From NCBI RefSeq assembly GCF_039523615.1, contig NZ_BAAAFQ010000011.1, forward strand, positions 62,001 through 126,000: a stretch of DNA of 64,000 nt. The letters run 5' to 3'. A model generated the notes under the pieces. It saw nothing but the letters and a program-made list of their open reading frames with translations, was not told the origin of the DNA and ran no database searches. The stretch comes from Psychrosphaera haliotis. Its GTDB lineage: Bacteria > Pseudomonadota > Gammaproteobacteria > Enterobacterales > Alteromonadaceae. Of the stretch, positions 44,953-53,809 are shown in pieces. The position numbers were made by a program, and so were the translations under genes. Within the stretch, counting starts at the first letter, position 1; the number at the start of each line of letters is the position of its first letter.

Positions 44953-45531
44953 ATGATCAATATTTCAGAATCAGCGCAACAGCACTTTGTAAAGCTGTTG
45001 GACACGCAAGCACCAAACACTAGAATTAGAGTTTTTGTAGTAAACGCCGGTACTAGCAGTGCTGAATGTGGCGTATCTTACTGCCCAGAAGATTCACTAG
45101 AGCCAGAAGACAAAATCCTTTCTTATGAAGGTTTTGAAGCAGCTGTAGATGAAGAAAGTCAGCCGTATTTAGAAGACGCTGAGATTGATTTTGTTACCGA
45201 TCAAATGGGTTCACAATTAACGCTTAAAGCGCCGAATGCAAAAGCACGTAAAGTATCATCAGATGCTCCGCTTAAAGCTAGAATTCAATACTTCATTGAG
45301 TCTGAAGTTAATCCAGGATTAGCGAGCCACGGTGGTCACGTAAACTTAGTTGAATTGACGGAAGACGGTATCGTTGTTCTTCAATTTGGCGGCGGTTGTA
45401 ACGGCTGCTCTATGGTAGATGTGACACTAAAAGATGGTATTGAAACTCAAATGCTACAACAGTTTGAAGGCGAAGTGACTGGCGTTAAAGACGTCACTGA
45501 ACACCAAGCTGGTGAGCACTCTTACTACTAA
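44953..45531 (+). CDS. nfuA: Fe-S biogenesis protein NfuA
   Basis: The 192-residue protein has an N-terminal degenerate A-type domain and a C-terminal Nfu domain with C149-N-G-C152, the 4Fe-4S ligands, as in E. coli NfuA of almost the same length. It repairs or delivers iron-sulfur clusters. The next gene lies 15 bases downstream. Confidence 0.96.
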   Translation: MINISESAQQHFVKLLDTQAPNTRIRVFVVNAGTSSAECGVSYCPEDSLEPEDKILSYEGFEAAVDEESQPYLEDAEIDFVTDQMGSQLTLKAPNAKARKVSSDAPLKARIQYFIESEVNPGLASHGGHVNLVELTEDGIVVLQFGGGCNGCSMVDVTLKDGIETQMLQQFEGEVTGVKDVTEHQAGEHSYY

Positions 45532-45546
45532 GTTTGATTGTTGAGC

Positions 45547-45831
45547 ATGGCAAAGCCAGATAAATTACAGCGGACATTAGTGCGATGGGGCGAAAACCCA
45601 AAGCGCAGTGTTCGCTTTTTTATTCTTGGACTTTGTCTTTTTGTATTGGGTGTTGTAGGTCTTTACTTAGGTGCAAACGTTTGGATTTGGTGGCAAATCC
45701 CCGCTGTTGCGATAATGTTTGCTGGTGTTCTGGTCACACTTAAAGGCTACCTAGGTATTGTTGCCAATCGATTGGCGTTCTTTCGTCATCAGGCACAATT
45801 AAACAAAGAAAAATTTAAGCATTTAGAATAA
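45547..45831 (+). CDS. Small two-helix membrane protein
   Basis: From the ATG at 45547 the protein has two hydrophobic helices (about 22-42 and 48-68) flanked by basic residues. It lies directly after nfuA and may be co-transcribed. I recognise no function. A TTG at 45538 adds three residues. Confidence 0.7.
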   Translation: MAKPDKLQRTLVRWGENPKRSVRFFILGLCLFVLGVVGLYLGANVWIWWQIPAVAIMFAGVLVTLKGYLGIVANRLAFFRHQAQLNKEKFKHLE

Positions 45832-45915
45832 CCCTGATCCTTTAAGAACTTCTTAATCATGTTTTAATCAATTGCTTATCGCTCCTTAACTAACTCTAAC
45901 GTTCTCGTCCTACGG

Positions 45916-47304
45916 CTAACTCAATTTTATCTCAGACTTAAATTTCAATCGTAAGATAAACCACTGCGACAAGCCCCTTGCCAACATGAATATTGTAAAT
46001 GCAGCCCATAAAATATGATTATTGAAGGTGCAGTTGAAGGTGTAGTTGAAGGCATTGCTTAACGAATCAGTTAACGCGTTTGACAGTAAAATAATAGAAA
46101 AGAAACACAAAGCGGCGACAATCATACTGTTCCTCATGCTTTTATCCCAACCTAAGCCAACAAATATCCCATCAAATATAAAGCTTAAAAAACAACTTAA
46201 TGGCAGTAGATAAATCCAAATATAGTAATCAGTAATTCCGCTCTTCAGTGACTCAATATCCGTTAAAAGCCAAACAATGGCATCAACTGTTAATACATAA
46301 AATGCAGCATAACAGAGTGCGAAGGCTAGCCCCATTTTGATCCCTTGAGTAATATACAATCGAAGTCTACGTTGCTTTTTTTGACCTACACAATTGCCCA
46401 CTAATGACTCTAACGCAAAGGCAACGCCATCCAATGAAAAAGAGATAAACAAGAAAAACTGCATAATTAAAGAATTAATAGCCACCGTTTGACTGCCAAA
46501 CTGCGTCGCGTAAATAGTCATGAAAGACAAACAAAGTTGCAGTACAGCGCTTCGTATAAACAAATTGCCGTTCATTCTTAGTAACGCTATCCAGCCTGTC
46601 AATACTGACTGTAAAGACACCGCTACCTTCTTTAACTCTGGTCGAATTAAGTAAATCATCATGCCAAACTGAACAATTTCAGCAAGCACTGAGGCAAACG
46701 CAACGCCAGCAACTCCAAAAGACAAAACAGGCACAAACAAAATATCAGCAAATAAATTCACTACATTGCAAACGATTAAGGCTCTAAGCACCCATTTGGT
46801 TTTACCCGAGCCAATCAAAAAGCCAGACAAGGCCATATTCGCCAATACAAAAGGGGCGGCCCAAATACGGATATCAAAATAGGTTTTTGCCGATGCATAG
46901 GTAGCCTGCATGGCAAGGTCATCGCTAGATACAAAAGTTAAAAGAGAGAAGAGTGGTGACTGAAATAGCAGAATAAAGCTCGCTAAGATTACGCTTAAAA
47001 GCAACCCTTGATACAAGTGCAATATTGCTGAAGCTGCCGATTTTTCACCTCTAGCTTTAGCCACTAGACCTGTTGTAGACATTCTTAGGAAGCCTAACAA
47101 CCAAAATATAACCGAAATAAACAAACCAGCTAACGCTGTACCAGCAAGAAATTGGCTATCGGGCAAATGCCCAATAACGGCAGTATCAACAAATCCCAAC
47201 ATAGGAATGCTAATATTTGCTAGAATCATAGGCCAGGCTAAATGCCAAATTTTTAAATTGATGCGGGTACCTGACCACGCAGAGGACTGAAATAGAGATA
47301 ACAT
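45916..47304 (-). CDS. MATE-family exporter, DinF/NorM-like
   Basis: The 462-residue protein has about twelve membrane helices and the MATE start 'KIWHLAWPMILANISIPMLGFVDTAVIGH', with 'FLFISFSLDGVAFALESLVG' in the second half. It likely exports cationic drugs with Na+ or H+. Near the C-terminus a short tandem repeat (NYTF NCTF N) reflects 12-bp tandem repeats at about 46022-46050. Its start abuts the deacetylase start at CATATG with no gap. Confidence 0.9.
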   Translation of the reverse strand: MLSLFQSSAWSGTRINLKIWHLAWPMILANISIPMLGFVDTAVIGHLPDSQFLAGTALAGLFISVIFWLLGFLRMSTTGLVAKARGEKSAASAILHLYQGLLLSVILASFILLFQSPLFSLLTFVSSDDLAMQATYASAKTYFDIRIWAAPFVLANMALSGFLIGSGKTKWVLRALIVCNVVNLFADILFVPVLSFGVAGVAFASVLAEIVQFGMMIYLIRPELKKVAVSLQSVLTGWIALLRMNGNLFIRSAVLQLCLSFMTIYATQFGSQTVAINSLIMQFFLFISFSLDGVAFALESLVGNCVGQKKQRRLRLYITQGIKMGLAFALCYAAFYVLTVDAIVWLLTDIESLKSGITDYYIWIYLLPLSCFLSFIFDGIFVGLGWDKSMRNSMIVAALCFFSIILLSNALTDSLSNAFNYTFNCTFNNHILWAAFTIFMLARGLSQWFILRLKFKSEIKLS

Positions 47305-48393
47305 ATGATTAGATTATTACTTAAGCCTATTAGTGTTTTATTGATGTTAACGACGATGACTACCTTGTTATGGCATCAATCTGTTTCCGCCGCAACGGTT
47401 GTACTTTACCACCATGTTAGTGAAACTACCCCAAAATCTACTAGTGTCTCTCCACAACAATTTGCTGAGCACTTAGCCATGATTGAAGAACTAGGCCTAG
47501 AAGTTGTGCCATTAACTCAAATTGTGGATGCCATAAAGGCCAATAAGCCGGTTAACCCAAATTGGATTGCAATTACCTTTGATGATGGCTTTAGAAATGT
47601 TTATGACATGGCCTTCCCTATGCTCAAAGAAAAAAACTGGCCTTTTACTGTGTTTGTAAATCCGCTAATGGTCAAGCCAAGCAAACTATATATGGATTGG
47701 TCACAGCTTAAAACCTTAACGGAACATGGTGGTGACATAATGAATCACACCTTGGAGCATGAAAACTTAGTGCAAGGTGGACTTACCAACAAACAAATTG
47801 AAACCAATATATTAGTCGCAGAAGAAATGATTAAAGAGCAGTTAGGACAAAATCACAAAATGGTCGCTTATCCGTTTGGTGAATATTCTGACAATATTAA
47901 AGCCACCCTGGGCAAAAATGGGTTTGTGGGTTTTGCCCAACACTCGGGTGCTATTAATGAAACTAGCGACCTTTTAGCTTTGACTCGTTTTCCTGCTAAT
48001 GGCATTTATGCCAATCCAAAAACACTAAAAAACAAAATTAAAAGCTTAGCGTTTGATTTTGAGAACCAGTCTCCAACAGAAACTTTAGTCCGCAACATTG
48101 AAAAAATAGATTCTGAGAAGGGACCTCTATGGAGAGTTAAGCTTAAAGGTAAAGATTTCTACCAAAGTCAGTTAGCCTGTTTTATCACAGGTCAATCAGG
48201 TCCTGTAAAACCAACTTGGATTTCCGATTTCGAATTTGAAATTGCAGCGCCTAAATCTCTTCAAACAGGACGTGTCAAATACAACTGTACGGCCCCATCT
48301 ATTAAAAATAGTGGCCGCTTTTATTGGACCAGTAAGCTTTGGATTACATTGCCTGATGACTTATCAAGTGAGTTAAATGAGGAAAGTGAATAA
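47305..48393 (+). CDS. Exported polysaccharide deacetylase
   Basis: The 362-residue protein has a signal peptide (about 1-28) and a NodB-type domain with 'TVVLYHHVSE', 'AITFDDGFRNVYD' (catalytic TFDDG), 'MNHTLEHENL' (zinc His pair) and 'VAYPFGEYSD'. A C-terminal beta domain (about 260-360) may bind glycan. An AGAG site lies upstream. The promoter must lie within the divergent MATE gene. Confidence 0.9.
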   Translation: MIRLLLKPISVLLMLTTMTTLLWHQSVSAATVVLYHHVSETTPKSTSVSPQQFAEHLAMIEELGLEVVPLTQIVDAIKANKPVNPNWIAITFDDGFRNVYDMAFPMLKEKNWPFTVFVNPLMVKPSKLYMDWSQLKTLTEHGGDIMNHTLEHENLVQGGLTNKQIETNILVAEEMIKEQLGQNHKMVAYPFGEYSDNIKATLGKNGFVGFAQHSGAINETSDLLALTRFPANGIYANPKTLKNKIKSLAFDFENQSPTETLVRNIEKIDSEKGPLWRVKLKGKDFYQSQLACFITGQSGPVKPTWISDFEFEIAAPKSLQTGRVKYNCTAPSIKNSGRFYWTSKLWITLPDDLSSELNEESE

Positions 48394-48437
48394 TCTCTAA
48401 ACATATGACATTCACTTAAAACTATATTTGTTTAAAG

Positions 48438-49484
48438 CTATATCGAACGGGTCGCTAACTCCATTAGGCGTTTAGCGATCTTATCCAATGGTAACTCCTC
48501 ATTCCCTGCACCTAACTCTTTTGCCGCTCTAGGCATGCCGTAAACCACACTGGAGTTCTCATCTTGAGTAATGGTATATGCACCTGACTCTTTGAGCCTT
48601 AACAAACCCTTAGCGCCGTCAGCGCCCATTCCCGTTAAAATCACTCCCGAGCTATATTTGCCCATGTACTTTGCGATGGAATCAAATAACACATCGACTG
48701 CAGGTTTGTGTCTATTTACAGGCTCAGAGTCATCAAGCTGACATAACAACTTGCTGCCCCTTTTTAATACCGTTAAATGCTTGTCACCTGGCGCAATATA
48801 GATATGTCCAGGTTCAATGACCTGACCATGACTTGCTTCATGCACCGTCATTTTACAAACTTTATTTAATCGCTCTGCGTACGTTTTACTAAACACGGGA
48901 GGGATATGTTGGGTCACAACAATTGGACAGAAATTCGCTGGTAAGTTAATAACCACTTCTTTTATTGCTTCTGTTCCACCTGTAGACGCACCAATGGCAA
49001 TTAAGTGGTTCTTTTTAAAATCACCAGTCGCTGTTGGGACTGCATCACTTTGTTGCGCTCTCTTTCTTGAGCGAATGATTTGACTTAGTCGAGCGCCGGC
49101 TGCCGCTCTAATTTTGTCGACTAGTACGTCGGCATACTTACCAAGACTTTCTTTAACATCAACTTTGGGCTTTTCTAAAAAATCCACAGCACCTATCGAC
49201 AATGCTTCTAACGTTATTGGTGCACCTTCTGCTGTAAGTGTTGACAACATTACAACGGGCATTGGTCTTAATCGCATTAAGTTTTTAAGAAAAGTGATGC
49301 CATCCATTTTTGGCATTTCTATATCAAGCGTTAAAACGTCTGGGTTTAAAGACTTGATGAGATCTCTAGCTTCTAGCGGATCTTCAGCTTCACCTACCAC
49401 CTGCATATCTGGTGCGGCGCTTATTATTTCATTTAGAATCATCCTAATCAGCTTGGAGTCATCTACTATTAAAACCTTAATCAT
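48438..49484 (-). CDS. cheB: Chemotaxis methylesterase/deamidase CheB
   Basis: The 348-residue protein has a receiver domain with D54 and a C-terminal methylesterase with S167 in GASTGG and 'QHIPPVF'. It removes methyl groups from the receptor. It is the last gene of the chemotaxis operon, 11 bases after cheD. Confidence 0.96.
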   Translation of the reverse strand: MIKVLIVDDSKLIRMILNEIISAAPDMQVVGEAEDPLEARDLIKSLNPDVLTLDIEMPKMDGITFLKNLMRLRPMPVVMLSTLTAEGAPITLEALSIGAVDFLEKPKVDVKESLGKYADVLVDKIRAAAGARLSQIIRSRKRAQQSDAVPTATGDFKKNHLIAIGASTGGTEAIKEVVINLPANFCPIVVTQHIPPVFSKTYAERLNKVCKMTVHEASHGQVIEPGHIYIAPGDKHLTVLKRGSKLLCQLDDSEPVNRHKPAVDVLFDSIAKYMGKYSSGVILTGMGADGAKGLLRLKESGAYTITQDENSSVVYGMPRAAKELGAGNEELPLDKIAKRLMELATRSI

Positions 49485-49495
49485 TGATTTACCTT

Positions 49496-50134
49496 TTAGA
49501 ACAATTCTATATCCGACGTCTCATGCTCTGGTTTTTCTATTTTCGAGCGGTATTTAACTTCACGAAGTTTAATCGTATCGTTATGCATACTTTGTAAACG
49601 TTTAACCAATCCCTTTCCTTCTTGAGGATAAAAAAGCACCTTTCGTGGCCAAGGTCCACCCATATCGGAAGCAACTAACGGCAACTCTTCTTTTAGAATA
49701 AACTCCTTAGCAAAGGCAATATTCTGTTCCCCTATCGGCGTTTGCATCTCTTTAATAATATTGCCACCACCGAACAGTTTCACTTTCATTCTATTGCGAT
49801 GACCACCATGTTTTATAATTTCATTTATCAAACATTCCATCGCCCAGATCCCATACCGACAACTGTAGCTATCGTGAAACTCCCACATTTCTTGACCATG
49901 ATTATTCCCCTTTAATGGCAGCATAAAGTGGTTCATTCCGCCTAGGCCTGCGTATTCGTCCCAAATACAGGCTGAAATGCATGATCCTAATACCGTTGCG
50001 ATGGCTTCTTTTTCTTTTGTTACGTAAAACTCGCCCGGTAAAATTTTTGCGACTACGATATTCCGACCATTGTCCACATAACGTTTTATGTGTTCAAAAC
50101 CCGGCAGTGTCGCTTTGAACTGCGTTGCACTCAT
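49496..50134 (-). CDS. cheD: Receptor glutamine deamidase CheD
   Basis: The 212-residue protein has the CheD catalytic Cys in 'VLGSCISACIWD' and the conserved 'GGMNHFMLP' and 'FGGGNI' segments. It modifies receptor Gln residues. Its start overlaps cheR by 4 bases (ATGA), indicating coupling. The C-terminus carries a slightly longer acidic tail than many homologues. Confidence 0.95.
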   Translation of the reverse strand: MSATQFKATLPGFEHIKRYVDNGRNIVVAKILPGEFYVTKEKEAIATVLGSCISACIWDEYAGLGGMNHFMLPLKGNNHGQEMWEFHDSYSCRYGIWAMECLINEIIKHGGHRNRMKVKLFGGGNIIKEMQTPIGEQNIAFAKEFILKEELPLVASDMGGPWPRKVLFYPQEGKGLVKRLQSMHNDTIKLREVKYRSKIEKPEHETSDIELF

Positions 50135-50955
50135 TGCGCTATCTTCTGATAAACGTTTTGCCCTAACCCTTTAAACTGAAGATTTTCCCTTCCCATTGAC
50201 TCAGAATGTCCCAAAATTAAGTACCCGCCCGGAGCCAGTAAGTTTGCATAACGGTTAAACAGCTTTACCTTGGTTTCATGATCAAAATAAATAATCACGT
50301 TTCGACAAAATATAACGTCAAATGGCCCTTTTATTGGCCACTCTTTTAATAGATTAAGTTGTTTAAAACTGATGTTTTGTTTGAGATAAGGCTTGGCCTT
50401 ATAACGCTTTGCACTGCCATCTTTAAGGAAGTATTTTTTTAGTTGAGCATCACTCAATCCTGATACTTGACCACCTTCATATATAGCTTCTCTGCCAGAC
50501 TCTAAAACATTGGTATCAAGGTCTGTTGCCAAAATTTTGAAGTCCCAGTTTGAAGGGATAAGCTTGTCTAAGCATATTGCAATTGAGTAAGGCTCCATTC
50601 CAAGTGAACAGCCTGCCGACCATATTCGCACGCGATGATCACTTTTATGCCGACTGAGTATCTCAGGTACCGCTGTTTTCTTCAAAAAATCGAAGTGATG
50701 TGTTTCTCTAAAAAACGACGTTAAGTTTGTGGTAATTGCATTTATAAACTCACCAAATTCTACTGACTCGTTATTGTTTAAATACGAGATATACTCAGAG
50801 AACGAAGATAATCCAAGCTTCCTCAGTCGTCTTGAAATGCGCGCGTATACCATGTCTTTTTTTTGCTCAGATAAAACAATGCCACAGGCTTCATAAACTC
50901 TTTCACTTATGAAGCTGTAGTCCTTGTTTGTCATTAGAAACTCTTTGTTATCCAA
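50131..50955 (-). CDS. cheR: Receptor methyltransferase CheR
   Basis: The 274-residue protein has an N-terminal helical domain with 'FFRETHHF' and a methyltransferase domain with 'WSAGCSLGMEPYSIA' (AdoMet site) and 'VIFCRNVIIYFD'. It methylates receptor glutamates and should bind the W-x-x-F tail of the neighbouring MCP. A start seven codons further in is also possible. Confidence 0.96.
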   Translation of the reverse strand: MDNKEFLMTNKDYSFISERVYEACGIVLSEQKKDMVYARISRRLRKLGLSSFSEYISYLNNNESVEFGEFINAITTNLTSFFRETHHFDFLKKTAVPEILSRHKSDHRVRIWSAGCSLGMEPYSIAICLDKLIPSNWDFKILATDLDTNVLESGREAIYEGGQVSGLSDAQLKKYFLKDGSAKRYKAKPYLKQNISFKQLNLLKEWPIKGPFDVIFCRNVIIYFDHETKVKLFNRYANLLAPGGYLILGHSESMGRENLQFKGLGQNVYQKIAQ

Positions 50956-51002
50956 TCACCTACTCCTTGCTGTTACCCGTATTCCAAGCAAATTTGGTTA
51001 AA

Positions 51003-53312
51003 CTAAAACTCCTGCCATTCTTCATCGTCACTAGGCTGCGACGAAACCGGAGACTTAATTTCCGCTCGTGTTGGCTGCGCAATCGCCTTACGGCTATTAC
51101 TTTGGGACAATCGAGGCGCGGCGTTTAATTGTGACTCAGACATTTTGAAGAAGGTTAAGAGCTCTCTCATAGAACGAGCTTGCTCCGACATTGACTCTCC
51201 AGCTGCTGATGCCTGCTCAACGAGTGCCGCATTTTGTTGCGTCATCTCATCCATTTGGGAAACGGCTTTATTAACTTGCTCTATGCCAGATGTTTGCTCG
51301 ATAGATGCAACGCTAATATCACCAATAGTGTCGTTCACCTTTCTAACGGCTTTAACAATTTCTTGAAGCATCTCACCCGATTGATTTACCAATGAGGTAC
51401 CATCTTCAACTTTTGAAACAGAATCTCTAATTAAATCTTTTATCTCTTTTGCTGCAGCTGCAGAACGTTGAGCGAGGTTTCTTACTTCACCGGCAACAAC
51501 CGCAAAACCTCGGCCTTGTTCGCCAGCTCGCGCGGCTTCAACAGCAGCATTTAACGCTAATAAGTTTGTCTGGAACGCAATTTCATCAATGACGCCAATG
51601 ATGTCAGCAATCTTCTTACTAGCCTCATTAATTTCCGCCATACTTTCTACAGCTCGACCTACAACAGAACCGCCAGATTCAGCTTTGCTCGCCGCTTCTT
51701 CAGCTAAGTCATTGGCCATTTGTGCATTATCAGCGTTTTGCCTAACTGTTGCCGTCATCTCTTCCATACTAGATGCCGTTTCCTCAAGCGAAGATGCTTG
51801 CTCTTCAGTTCTTTGGCTTAAATCGGCATTACCCTGTGCAATTTCTTCAGCTCCAGAGCTCACTGTTGTGGCGGAACGATCAATTTGCCCAATAACTTCT
51901 GTTAACTTATCAACAGTAGCGTTGGCATCGCGTTTTAGCTTATCGAACATGCCTTGATATTCTGTATCGATACGACGAGTTAAATTACCATGAGCCAAGG
52001 CATCAAAAATATTCACGGTATCTTGAATCACACCTTCGGCTATACCAACTACTTGGTTTAAGCCCATCGACAGCTCTTTGAAAAAGCCTTCTTTGTCATC
52101 TTCTGCAATTCTTATCGTTAGATCACCGTTAGTGGCAGCATCTATAACTTTTGCAATTTCGTTTTGAATAGTCATTTCATTGGTTTTATCAACCCACTCT
52201 ACAATCGTTCCAAGTCGATTGCCGTTTGAGTCGACCCAAGGGGAAGCAAATAATTCAAACGTTAATTTCCCAACTCTTATATTTGTTTGATAGGGTTCTG
52301 AAAGTTTTTTTAGCATATTGCGTTGATGAGAAGCATCTTTATGGAAGTCATCAACACAGGTGCCAATAAGCTTATCGGCATTAAAGTTTGGTAGCGTTTT
52401 TGTGATTTCTCTTTCTCGTTTACGGAACATTTTTGTCACTTCATTGTTCATATAAACAATTTCTAATTCATTATTAGCAATCATGACGTTTGCCTGACAA
52501 AGCGTTAGTGCCTGTGCCAAATTACCAGCTTGTCGAGCCTCTTCTTCCATCTCTTTTTGCTCGGTAATATCAGTTGCAAACTTAACCACTTTAATTGGGT
52601 TACCGTCTAAGTCCTCAATAGGATTATAACTTGCTTGAATCCATATGGTTTTGCCTCCTTTACCAAGCCTTTTGTACTCGCCAGAATCAAATTCACCACG
52701 ATTCAATTTAGCCCAAAACTCTTTGTATTCGCTAGTCTCAGCTATTCCATCCGGTGCAAACATACTATGATGGCGCCCTTTAACTTCCTCTAGTGAATAT
52801 CCCATTGTGGATAAAAAGTTAGCGTTGGCAGTTATAATTGTACCGTCCATTTCAAATTCAATGACCGCTTGAGACTTGTTAATAGCGTTTAACTGACCGT
52901 TTGATTCAGACGCTTTTTTCTTTTGCTCTGTTATGTCAGATGCGTATTTAACAACCTTAAAAACCTTATTTTCACTGTCCATTATTGGGTTGTACGTGGC
53001 TCTAATCCAAATGTCTTCACCGCTTTTGGTTACTCGTTTAAATTCGTCAGATTTAAACTCACCTCGAGCTAAGTCTTGCCAGAATTTTCGATATTCATCA
53101 CTGGCTACGTCACGTCGATCTACAAATATGCTGTGATGTTGACCTTGGATTTCTTCTAATCTATATCCAAGTACATTTAAAAAATTATTATTGGCCGTTT
53201 TAATCGTGCCATCTGGATAAAACTCAATAACAGCTTGAGACTTGTCTAGTGCATCTAGAACAAGTCGTTCAGTGGAATCAGAAGAACCCAATAAATTTTT
53301 TAAAAAACCCAT
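51003..53312 (-). CDS. Soluble PAS-containing chemoreceptor (MCP)
   Basis: The 769-residue protein has two closely related PAS domains (about 15-130 and 140-255), a third PAS-like segment (about 265-375), a HAMP-like linker and a full signalling domain with 'IIGVIDEIAFQTNLLALNAAVEAARAGEQGRGFAVVA'-type core. I see no membrane helix, so it is cytoplasmic and likely senses redox or small ligands through PAS. The C-terminus ends E-E-W-Q-E-F, a W-x-x-F pentapeptide tether for CheR/CheB. It lies between cheW and cheR. Confidence 0.93.
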   Translation of the reverse strand: MGFLKNLLGSSDSTERLVLDALDKSQAVIEFYPDGTIKTANNNFLNVLGYRLEEIQGQHHSIFVDRRDVASDEYRKFWQDLARGEFKSDEFKRVTKSGEDIWIRATYNPIMDSENKVFKVVKYASDITEQKKKASESNGQLNAINKSQAVIEFEMDGTIITANANFLSTMGYSLEEVKGRHHSMFAPDGIAETSEYKEFWAKLNRGEFDSGEYKRLGKGGKTIWIQASYNPIEDLDGNPIKVVKFATDITEQKEMEEEARQAGNLAQALTLCQANVMIANNELEIVYMNNEVTKMFRKREREITKTLPNFNADKLIGTCVDDFHKDASHQRNMLKKLSEPYQTNIRVGKLTFELFASPWVDSNGNRLGTIVEWVDKTNEMTIQNEIAKVIDAATNGDLTIRIAEDDKEGFFKELSMGLNQVVGIAEGVIQDTVNIFDALAHGNLTRRIDTEYQGMFDKLKRDANATVDKLTEVIGQIDRSATTVSSGAEEIAQGNADLSQRTEEQASSLEETASSMEEMTATVRQNADNAQMANDLAEEAASKAESGGSVVGRAVESMAEINEASKKIADIIGVIDEIAFQTNLLALNAAVEAARAGEQGRGFAVVAGEVRNLAQRSAAAAKEIKDLIRDSVSKVEDGTSLVNQSGEMLQEIVKAVRKVNDTIGDISVASIEQTSGIEQVNKAVSQMDEMTQQNAALVEQASAAGESMSEQARSMRELLTFFKMSESQLNAAPRLSQSNSRKAIAQPTRAEIKSPVSSQPSDDEEWQEF

Positions 53313-53328
53313 ACCATCACCTGCCTTG

Positions 53329-53808
53329 TTATATTAATAACACTTTTTCTAGATCTAAAAGGACTACCATTTTGTCGCCTACATTTATGAGGCCTTCAAT
53401 ATAGTTTTTTGTTTCAGAGTCACCAATGTCTGGTGCCTTTTTGGCTTTTTGTTTTTCGATGTTGTAAACATCAGAAACTGCATCAACAACTATGCCCATT
53501 ATTTTCGTTTTTTTGTCTATCATCACTTTCACAATAATGATGACCGTCAACTCGTTGTAATCAAATTTACTGAGATTAAAGCGAATACGTAGATCCACCA
53601 CTGGAACAACGGTTCCTCGCAAATTAATCACACCTTTTACGTATTCTTCTGAGTTAGGAATGCTCGTCATTGATTCCCAACCTCTAATTTCCTGCACCGA
53701 TAAGATCTCAATACCGTACTCTTCATCGTCCATCATGAACGTCAAATACTGAACCAGATCGACGTTGTCGTTGTTATCAAGCTGACTTGTTGATAGAACT
53801 TCATTCAT
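53329..53808 (-). CDS. cheW: Chemotaxis coupling protein CheW
   Basis: The 159-residue protein matches CheW in length and has 'YGIEILSVQEIRGW', 'GVINLRGTVVPVVDLR' and 'DAVSDVY', the typical SH3-like core that links receptors to CheA. It follows cheA with a 1-base gap. Confidence 0.96.
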   Translation of the reverse strand: MNEVLSTSQLDNNDNVDLVQYLTFMMDDEEYGIEILSVQEIRGWESMTSIPNSEEYVKGVINLRGTVVPVVDLRIRFNLSKFDYNELTVIIIVKVMIDKKTKIMGIVVDAVSDVYNIEKQKAKKAPDIGDSETKNYIEGLINVGDKMVVLLDLEKVLLI

Positions 53809-53809
53809 G

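Noticed and set aside
45842..45856. TTAAGAACTTCTTAA palindrome between convergent genes
   Set aside because: It is short, A+T-rich, has no U-tract, and does not recur near other genes in the window; it gives too little support for an operator or terminator.
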